From positions 1-23,570 of the IMG/VR virus record IMGVR_UViG_3300044837_000155: a stretch of 23,570 nucleotides of DNA. The stretch is one strand, 5' to 3'. Source of the DNA: a virus. The notes beneath the pieces were generated by a model that saw nothing but the letters and a program-made list of their open reading frames with translations, had not been told where the DNA came from and did not search any database. Shown here piece by piece: positions 14,521-20,044 of this stretch (the stretch's first letter is position 1; the number at the start of each line of letters is the position of its first letter). The position numbers and the translations under genes are program-made.

Positions 14521-14593
14521 GCAGTCGGATCGACTGCCTCTCTAGGCATGGGCTGCGGATGACACGAGCAGCTACGCGGCGGGAACATCCCGC
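14521..14593 (-). promoter_or_regulatory. Structured 5' leader of the capsid mRNA
   Basis: Two perfect hairpins lie in the roughly 130-nt leader: GCGGGA/TCCCGC with 3-nt loop (14593-14579) and GCAGTCG/CGACTGC with 3-nt loop (14537-14521). A small stem GCCT/AGGC just before the second one shares bases with it, so the two could be alternatives. They could protect the capsid mRNA 5' end or tune translation; no known riboswitch class is recognised. Confidence 0.5.
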
Positions 14594-14608
14594 ATTCAAA
14601 TTTTAGTT

Positions 14609-14636
14609 AGTGTACTATTTACTCTAAGCTAGTCAA
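14609..14636 (-). promoter_or_regulatory. Sigma70-type promoter for the capsid gene
   Basis: On the minus strand TTGACT (14636-14631) and TACACT (14614-14609) are separated by 16 nt, in an AT-rich patch that stands out from the GC-rich surroundings. Transcription would start near 14602, about 130 nt before the capsid ATG and just after the protease-ATPase stop. It would boost capsid expression over that of the upstream packaging genes. Confidence 0.6.
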
Positions 14637-14637
14637 G

Positions 14638-14658
14638 CTGAAACTTCTGAAACTTCTG
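14638..14658. repeat. Tandem 9-bp direct repeat beside the capsid promoter
   Basis: CTGAAACTT occurs twice in tandem and is followed by a third CTG (plus-strand reading, 14638-14658). It ends one base before the protease-ATPase stop and lies directly upstream of the -35 box, a typical place for an activator operator. Confidence 0.6.
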
Positions 14659-14659
14659 G

Positions 14660-16525
14660 TCAAATTTCGATGTAAATCTCGCCGCGCTGTTTGCGGATTT
14701 CGGCGTCCAGGGCCTCTTCGTACATCACTTCGTAAGATTTGCTCATCGGCGGCCCGCAATCGTCGATGTCCATATGGATATATTCCATGGTGGGCAAATC
14801 CTTCTTCTCTGGCACCGACACTTCGGCGACGGCGTATTCCTTTTGGACTGGTTCCGCCAACGATTTCGCGCCCTTTTCGTCCGGATCATCGTCCGCGACG
14901 GGCATTCCGCACTCATCGCAGTAGTAATCGTCGCCATCTGCGGTCATGTCCGCGACAGGATATTTCTTCTCGCATTTGGCGCAGGTGCCCATTTCTGGCT
15001 TGGCGTCGGCGCCGGTGTCCGATTGGCCTTCGGTCATCCCCTTGGCCACCATCGCCCGCGCCGCGCGATTGGTCGGCTTGACGCCTACGCGAAGCCGCGC
15101 TAGCACGTCGGCCACTGGTTCTTTGAGGGCGTAAACCGCCGTCACCAGCTCGCGAAGGTGCCCAAACGACATCCCATCCGTCTCTTTGGCCAGCCGCTTG
15201 ATCTCATCATCCTTCTCGATGCCCTTGAGCTTGTTGAGTAGGTAGGTGTAGCGCCCCTCGTAAGGCGGCGCGTCCACGAACACCTTCTTGTCGAATCGAC
15301 CGGGCCGCAAAAGGCGTTGCGGGAACCGTTCGAGGTAGTTGGTGGTCGCCAGGTAGAGCACGCCGGCGATAGATTGCTCGCCGTCCAACAGTTGAAGAAA
15401 CTGCCGCTCTTCGTACCCGATGTATTCGTCGGCGTCCTCCAGCATAACCACGACCTTACGATCGGGTTCGACCTCGCGGAACTGCTGGAGTCCGGCGGAG
15501 AGCGTTCCGATGCTCTTCGCATAGAATACCACGTCCCCGCGCTCGACAATCATGTCCGCGACCTGATGCAAAACACACGTCTTGCCGGTTCCGGGAGGCC
15601 CGTAGAGCAGCATCCCCCGGTTGTGCATCAGCCCCAGCTTCTCGTAGTCGCCCTTGAGTCCCCAGAACTTGTCGATCTCGCCCAGCGTCTCGGTCATCAC
15701 CGAATTCTCGAAGGTGTAGAGATCATCGGTCTGCGGCTGCATGCGCACGAACGCGACGCCGCTCCACGTCGAGACGATGCGATAGGCGTCTTTCCCCAGC
15801 TTCGGCTCCAGTTCGATGTCTCCGGTCGCCTCGTAGGTGTCGCCGTGCCTGAAATATTGCGAGTAGGTCTGCTGCAACGGCTCGCGCTTCGAGGCTGGCT
15901 TCAAGCCCTTGGCGACGGCCGCGGCGGTCATCGCATCCTTGTGGTACTGGCCAAACACCTTGTCAACGCTTGCCTGTGTCAAGAATCCCTTTCCGACAGC
16001 CTCCACCAATGCTTCGGGGTTGCACGGAAGCGGCACTACGCTCAATTCGAGAAGCGTCCACCGTCCGTGAACGTACTGGCACCCCTCGCCATATTTCGCG
16101 ACATCGCGCGACGTGGCGGCGCGACCATCGACCGGCAAAAATCCCACGCTGACCGCGTTCAGGCCCTTATTTTTGAAGAGCCACCAGAGTGTGTCGGGAA
16201 CCCATTCGATCCCTTCGGGCAACGTCGGCGGGCGCTCTAGGAATTGAAATTTGATGCGCACACCCTCCTCCGTTCGCTGGATCGCCAGCCCCTTCGCGAC
16301 GGGGAGTTTGCTGCCTTCGTGGATGAAGAACACTTGCGGGTTCTTCTCCCACACCTTGCTCAAGCATCCATCAGGCACCAGCACCTCGCCCTCGTGATCC
16401 ACTGCCGCCGTCGAAGCGGTCACGGTCACAGTTCGCGGCTCATCGCCGGATATGCGAACGTCCGTCGAGAACGCCTTTTGGATGGTTTCGAGTTCGGCTT
16501 TGTGCTGGAGGGTGTCAGTTTTCAT
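14660..16525 (-). CDS. Prohead protease fused to AAA+ ATPase and zinc ribbon
   Basis: A 621-aa protein between portal and capsid, the place of the HK97-type maturation protease. Residues about 20-180 are the protease: VFFIHEG supplies candidate catalytic H69, NAVSVGF candidate S126, and LLELSVVPLPCNPEA (157-171) is the family hallmark. After a linker of about 60 aa, residues 273-470 are a classic-clade AAA+ module: Walker A GPPGTGKT (309-316), Walker B VVVMLED (358-364), sensor-1 N396, and RPGRFD (407-412). Its LEDAD form resembles BCS1-like ATPases. C515, C518, C536 and C539 make a zinc ribbon, followed by an acidic tail. Start: ATG 16525; a GTG at 16537 is possible. Prohead proteases normally lack an ATPase and are about 160-250 aa, so this is unusual. 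Presumably ATP-driven handling of capsid or scaffold during maturation; untested. Confidence 0.88.
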   Translation of the reverse strand: MKTDTLQHKAELETIQKAFSTDVRISGDEPRTVTVTASTAAVDHEGEVLVPDGCLSKVWEKNPQVFFIHEGSKLPVAKGLAIQRTEEGVRIKFQFLERPPTLPEGIEWVPDTLWWLFKNKGLNAVSVGFLPVDGRAATSRDVAKYGEGCQYVHGRWTLLELSVVPLPCNPEALVEAVGKGFLTQASVDKVFGQYHKDAMTAAAVAKGLKPASKREPLQQTYSQYFRHGDTYEATGDIELEPKLGKDAYRIVSTWSGVAFVRMQPQTDDLYTFENSVMTETLGEIDKFWGLKGDYEKLGLMHNRGMLLYGPPGTGKTCVLHQVADMIVERGDVVFYAKSIGTLSAGLQQFREVEPDRKVVVMLEDADEYIGYEERQFLQLLDGEQSIAGVLYLATTNYLERFPQRLLRPGRFDKKVFVDAPPYEGRYTYLLNKLKGIEKDDEIKRLAKETDGMSFGHLRELVTAVYALKEPVADVLARLRVGVKPTNRAARAMVAKGMTEGQSDTGADAKPEMGTCAKCEKKYPVADMTADGDDYYCDECGMPVADDDPDEKGAKSLAEPVQKEYAVAEVSVPEKKDLPTMEYIHMDIDDCGPPMSKSYEVMYEEALDAEIRKQRGEIYIEI

Positions 16526-16540
16526 AGTTATACTCACGTC

Positions 16541-16792
16541 ATGGAAACGCTGACCAAGAAAAACGCCCTGTTTTTGGCCGCTCAGAAATCATGTGCTTGC
16601 GGGAAGCGGAAGAACGCCGATCGACAGGAAATCCTTGGCGAGATCCGAATTCGAGAAGATCGCTGCCTCGAAAATCCAACCGTCGCCCAGGAATGCGCGA
16701 TGAGGTGTCTGGTCTGCAAAGACGTTCATCTCTTCGCAAACGTCACGCATTTATCCCCATTGGCTTACCGCGAAATTAAGTGCAACGAATAG
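16541..16792 (+). CDS. Small Cys-rich plus-strand protein
   Basis: An 83-aa ORF filling the gap between portal and protease genes on the opposite strand. It has seven cysteines including C18-A-C20 and C56-L-V-C59, plus H63 and H70, and basic stretches (GKRKNADRQ), so a zinc-binding fold is plausible. Its ATG lies 15 bp from the divergent protease start. There is no Shine-Dalgarno, but TATACT ends 6 nt before the ATG, which would suit a leaderless transcript. The antisense frames read as Arg/Ser-rich junk. Function unknown. Confidence 0.5.
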   Translation: METLTKKNALFLAAQKSCACGKRKNADRQEILGEIRIREDRCLENPTVAQECAMRCLVCKDVHLFANVTHLSPLAYREIKCNE

Positions 16793-16810
16793 CCCGCCTC
16801 ATCCTCGCCC

Positions 16811-18688
16811 TCATTTCCCTGCCGCTGGATCTGCTGGCGGACTCGCATCGCTTCCGCCTTGATCGGCGGGTTTCGGCGCGGCGTCGCCCGCCGACTCATC
16901 GCGGGTGATTGTGATCTGCTCGGGTGGCGCGTCCCCAGGTCCACCGCCCACGATAGCGCCGCTCTTGTCAACTTTGATGTCGCCATTGACGACGGGACCC
17001 GTGGTGGACACCACCGGAAGGTAAGGGCCATCCTTATATTCTTCGTTGCGCGGGATGCCAACTTGGTCGGTCAACTCGTCCAGCGCCGTCATGTTCGCCA
17101 GCACGTCGTTCACGGTCCCGTCTTTCAAGAACGCGAGATATACCTCCCGCTTGAACTGCGCCTCAGATTCTTCTCGCGCGCCGGCACCATCCACTTTCGG
17201 CATCGACGCGACCGCCTTGCCCTTGCGGAGAGATTTCCCGCACTCTCCGCAATAAACGGCGTGAACCGGATTCTGATGGCCGCAACCGCAAAGGCCCTTC
17301 CGGTCCGGCCGCTCATCGTTCTGTTCAGAGGACATATTCCCGATCGCCGCAGCGCTCCCACCCGTGTTCCCAGCCGGCGGATAGAGGAAGTCAGCGCCCT
17401 CCGCGTCCTGATACCCCAGCTCCTGCCGCCCTTCGTTGGGGCTGACGATCCCGCCCGCCACCAAGGCCACAACTTCCTTCGTCACCGCCGCGCGGTCCTC
17501 GAAGGAAACGTGGTCATAGCAGACGAAATAGTCATCGGAACCCGCGAACCGGGGGATGTACCGCTGGTTCAACTTCTGCTCATCGCGCAGACAGTCGGGC
17601 CGCACGGTGCCGCGGTAGAAGTTCAGCCGCGCGTTGTCGCCCCCAGAACGATTGGGGTCGTTGGACAGCAGCCACGATACGGGGACGCCCGATCCCGCCG
17701 CGATTTCCTCGATCAGGCGCGTCGGCGTGCCCAATTCCTTCGGTTCCCATTGCAGCGCGGTGGCCTTCAGCTTGCCGTTGGTGACCAGGAACTTGCCGCT
17801 GTTCTCCGGCCCGCGGAACCGCTCCTGCATTGCGGTTTGCAGCCGCGCCATGGTGTCCTTGTCGCCGCCGTCGGTGGAGAGCACCCAATCCGGCCGGCTC
17901 ATGTTGTCTTTGAACGCGGTATCTTCCGTGCGCTTGGCGTTGTGCAACCCCAGCGCCAGCCAACACGCTTCATACCAGCCCATGCCGTAGAACAGCCCGC
18001 CCTCTTTGGGGTTGGGCATCCGGAAATGATCGACTTCCGCCTCCGAAAACTCGACTTCGTTGGCGGTATTCTTGCCATAGACGTAGCCAGCCACCCGGTT
18101 CTCGCCGCTTTTGGCCATGTTGGGCTTGATCGTGGTCCATTGCGGTGGCAGGCGGTAGATCAGCCGCGGCGTCCCCAGCCGCGACTCCACGTAGTAAACC
18201 CAGTGATTCCCGGTGATTTGCTGGTCAAGGAAGCGGTCCACCGTCATTTCGTAGCCGTTTTCGTTGGGATTGGGCTCCTGGAGCAGCAACATCGCCGGGT
18301 GCGGCTCGATCACCTCTTCAACTTCGTACCCCCAAGCCGCCATCTTCGCCGACACCGCGCGGCTCGGCTTCAATTCTGCGCCGCCCGCGAGATAGCGCAT
18401 CGCCGCATCTTTCACGCGCCGCGTCTCATACAGCTTTCGCCCACCACTCGACGGGCGCCGTCGCGCGAACATCCGCAGCGGCACGCCCGCGGCCGCGTTG
18501 GCTCGGATGGTCGCCGCCGCATACGCCCAGTGGTGAAACTGGCGGACCGCGAGGTGGTAGTTGAACGGGCGCGGCTTTGCGCCCTTGCTCCCATACCCCT
18601 CCATGAAGATCGACCCCGCGAGGTACGGCTCCGCAGAGAGGCCCTTGGTTTCGGCGCTGAAGGTGTCGGTGGTGGCGAGGGTGGTCAA
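16811..18688 (-). CDS. Portal protein, HK97 family, with C-terminal zinc ribbon
   Basis: A 625-aa subunit of the dodecameric ring at the packaging vertex, through which DNA enters and to which terminase and connector bind. Family phrases occur in order: HPAMLLLQEPNPNENGYEM (130-148), TGNHWVYYV, YRLPPQWTTIKPN, the EVDHFRMPNPKEGGLFYGMG block (218-237), GTPTRLIEEIAAGSGVP (320-336), then the stem/crown helices to about 430. The C-terminal 180 residues are extra: a zinc ribbon (C467, C469, C480, C483), a helical segment (VYLAFLKDGTVNDVLANM), and a disordered Pro/Gly/Asp tail. The ATG overlaps the previous stop by ATGA. HK97 portals are usually about 400-450 aa, so the tail is long. Confidence 0.92.
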   Translation of the reverse strand: MTTLATTDTFSAETKGLSAEPYLAGSIFMEGYGSKGAKPRPFNYHLAVRQFHHWAYAAATIRANAAAGVPLRMFARRRPSSGGRKLYETRRVKDAAMRYLAGGAELKPSRAVSAKMAAWGYEVEEVIEPHPAMLLLQEPNPNENGYEMTVDRFLDQQITGNHWVYYVESRLGTPRLIYRLPPQWTTIKPNMAKSGENRVAGYVYGKNTANEVEFSEAEVDHFRMPNPKEGGLFYGMGWYEACWLALGLHNAKRTEDTAFKDNMSRPDWVLSTDGGDKDTMARLQTAMQERFRGPENSGKFLVTNGKLKATALQWEPKELGTPTRLIEEIAAGSGVPVSWLLSNDPNRSGGDNARLNFYRGTVRPDCLRDEQKLNQRYIPRFAGSDDYFVCYDHVSFEDRAAVTKEVVALVAGGIVSPNEGRQELGYQDAEGADFLYPPAGNTGGSAAAIGNMSSEQNDERPDRKGLCGCGHQNPVHAVYCGECGKSLRKGKAVASMPKVDGAGAREESEAQFKREVYLAFLKDGTVNDVLANMTALDELTDQVGIPRNEEYKDGPYLPVVSTTGPVVNGDIKVDKSGAIVGGGPGDAPPEQITITRDESAGDAAPKPADQGGSDASPPADPAAGK

Positions 18689-18879
18689 GGTTGGGTGCTC
18701 GCGAGGTGGAGATGTCTACTGGCCGGCCTTTTATATGTTCCCCACGCCCATCTTGAAGGCATGACAAACGCGCTGCGCGCAAAAAACCATCCCAGCATCT
18801 TCCACGCGCTCTGAATTCGTCCGTTGCCGAACGCGCGAAGCAGGCCATATCGAAATGAGGTTCGCAGGTAGACGTTCAT
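18685..18879 (-). CDS. Small basic protein (64 aa)
   Basis: Overlaps both neighbours by exactly ATGA, the gene before it and the portal after it, which is good support for a real coupled gene. It is rich in Arg, Trp and Phe (YLRTSFRYGLLRAFGNGR, then KMLGWFFARSAF), basic and possibly membrane- or nucleic-acid-associating. No family recognised. Confidence 0.6.
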   Translation of the reverse strand: MNVYLRTSFRYGLLRAFGNGRIQSAWKMLGWFFARSAFVMPSRWAWGTYKRPASRHLHLASTQP

Positions 18880-19073
18880 TTTCCACCCCCAATATGCTCC
18901 GCCAGCCGCCCCAGCGCATCCGCCGCCTCGCTCAGCAGCCCGCGCGTCGCCTCATCCCGTTCCACCCCTAGGTTCGCCCGCACGTTGACGAACAACGACA
19001 ACACCTCATCGCGCGACTGGTCCGTCGCGACCGAATACGACTCGCCTTTGTGGGTCCATTCGATGCGGTGCAT
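18876..19073 (-). CDS. Small helical protein (65 aa)
   Basis: Begins MHRIEWTHKGESYSV with a strand pair, then a helical acidic C-terminal half (EAADALGRLAEHIGGGK). The ATG at 19073 overlaps the previous stop (TGATG); the GTG one codon upstream is less likely. Part of the small-gene run between terminase and portal. Family not recognised. Confidence 0.65.
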   Translation of the reverse strand: MHRIEWTHKGESYSVATDQSRDEVLSLFVNVRANLGVERDEATRGLLSEAADALGRLAEHIGGGK

Positions 19074-19345
19074 CACTCAAACTTCCCGTTGCGATAGGTG
19101 CTAACCTCGCGACACGCCACCGTCCCTGCGATTTGGCGAGGCGATGAAGACAGTACGACGGTGGCATCGGCGATTTCGTCCAGGTCCTCGTAAGCAAACG
19201 CGACTTCAATCTGTCCAGCCAGCGATATCGTCGCCCGCCCATCGGCGTGTTGGGTGACGTTGAAACTGGTCGCGCGAACGGGGAAATACATCCCGTTGTG
19301 GCGGATGATCGCCACCATGCCGGTATCTAAGATTTTGACAGCCAT
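19073..19345 (-). CDS. Hypothetical protein (90 aa)
   Basis: Strand-rich protein (MVAIIRHNGMYFPVRATSF, then a TISLAGQIEVAF stretch), with an acidic turn in the middle. The ATG at 19345 overlaps the preceding stop as TGATG. No enzyme motif seen. It belongs to the tightly packed small genes before the portal. Confidence 0.65.
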   Translation of the reverse strand: MAVKILDTGMVAIIRHNGMYFPVRATSFNVTQHADGRATISLAGQIEVAFAYEDLDEIADATVVLSSSPRQIAGTVACREVSTYRNGKFE

Positions 19346-19836
19346 CACGCCACCCCCCTCTGCCGGATCATTGCCGCCACGTCCGCGCGGTATGCACGAT
19401 ACGGCGATTGATTGCGATCAATTCCCTGGCCAGCCTCCAGCCCATCCGCCACCTTCGCGCACGACTCGCGCTCTTCGGCGATGGCCTTGTCGATCAGGTC
19501 GGCGATACAGCGGCGGATGTGGGGAAGGGCGTTGAAGGATTCGGTCTCGCCCAAGGGCGGTGTCAGATAGCGGGGGAATTTCTGCGGATCGCCCGGCGTG
19601 GAAAACCTGATGCCATCTCCGGCAATGGCGATAGATGCAGCAGCGATTTCCTCGCCGCGGGTCGGCTCTCGCACCTTCTTGTCGGCCAGCCCCGGCATCA
19701 TATTTTCGTTGCCCGAGCCGAGCGTCGTAAGGCCCTGATCTGGCTGGTTAATCCTCAGCAGGCTTCTCGCCTCATCCTGCGTGAGCAATGTCGCCTGATA
19801 CAACTCTTTCACAATCATCGCATTTGCATAATCCAT
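19345..19836 (-). CDS. Hypothetical protein (163 aa)
   Basis: The ATG follows CAAGGAAACGCGAG, the recurrent Shine-Dalgarno cassette of this genome. The first 32 residues (KELYQATLLTQDEARSLLRI) resemble the segment around a T-x-(N/D)-EAR motif at the end of many portal proteins. The C-terminal part (ERESCAKVADGLEAG, ending VAAMIRQRGVA) matches a short tail widespread in phage hypothetical proteins. It may therefore be a mosaic of common phage modules. Function not known. Confidence 0.65.
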   Translation of the reverse strand: MDYANAMIVKELYQATLLTQDEARSLLRINQPDQGLTTLGSGNENMMPGLADKKVREPTRGEEIAAASIAIAGDGIRFSTPGDPQKFPRYLTPPLGETESFNALPHIRRCIADLIDKAIAEERESCAKVADGLEAGQGIDRNQSPYRAYRADVAAMIRQRGVA

Positions 19837-19865
19837 CTCGCGTTTCCTTGGGCATCCCGGCCCGG

Positions 19866-20036
19866 TTAGACAATCTTCGCCTTACGCCGCCATTCAATCG
19901 TCCGCAGAAAAAGCAACCACGCCGCCTCCCGCTCCATTTCCCGTTTCGGCATATGCGCTGATCCATAAAGAGGTATGGGCGGGAGCGCCTTCGGCGTCGT
20001 CAGGTTCAGGGTGAAAATCTTTGTGACTTGTTCCAT
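19866..20036 (-). CDS. Small protein after the terminase (56 aa)
   Basis: The ATG at 20036 follows AGGAG that overlaps the terminase stop codon (TAGGAG), so it is very likely translated. The N-terminal half is Pro-rich and extended; the C-terminal half is an amphipathic, basic helix (EREAAWLLFLRTIEWRRKAK). Small genes in this place between terminase and portal are common in phages, mostly without known function. Confidence 0.7.
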   Translation of the reverse strand: MEQVTKIFTLNLTTPKALPPIPLYGSAHMPKREMEREAAWLLFLRTIEWRRKAKIV

Positions 20037-20044
20037 TGGCGCTC

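Noticed and set aside
14471-14599. N-terminal extension of the capsid protein from a TTG
   Set aside because: The region holds leader hairpins and lies downstream of the promoter; the extension reads as Arg/Cys-rich sequence, while the ATG at 14470 has AAGG at proper spacing.
16539-16739. Minus-strand ORF (66 aa) in the portal-protease gap
   Set aside because: Arg/Ser-rich without a Shine-Dalgarno; the plus-strand Cys-rich ORF is the better reading, though itself uncertain.
16859-18814. Very long plus-strand open frame (651 codons) opposite the portal
   Set aside because: It is the antisense shadow of a well-identified portal gene; GC-rich third positions leave the opposite frame open. Its product is His/Arg/Val-rich without domain logic.
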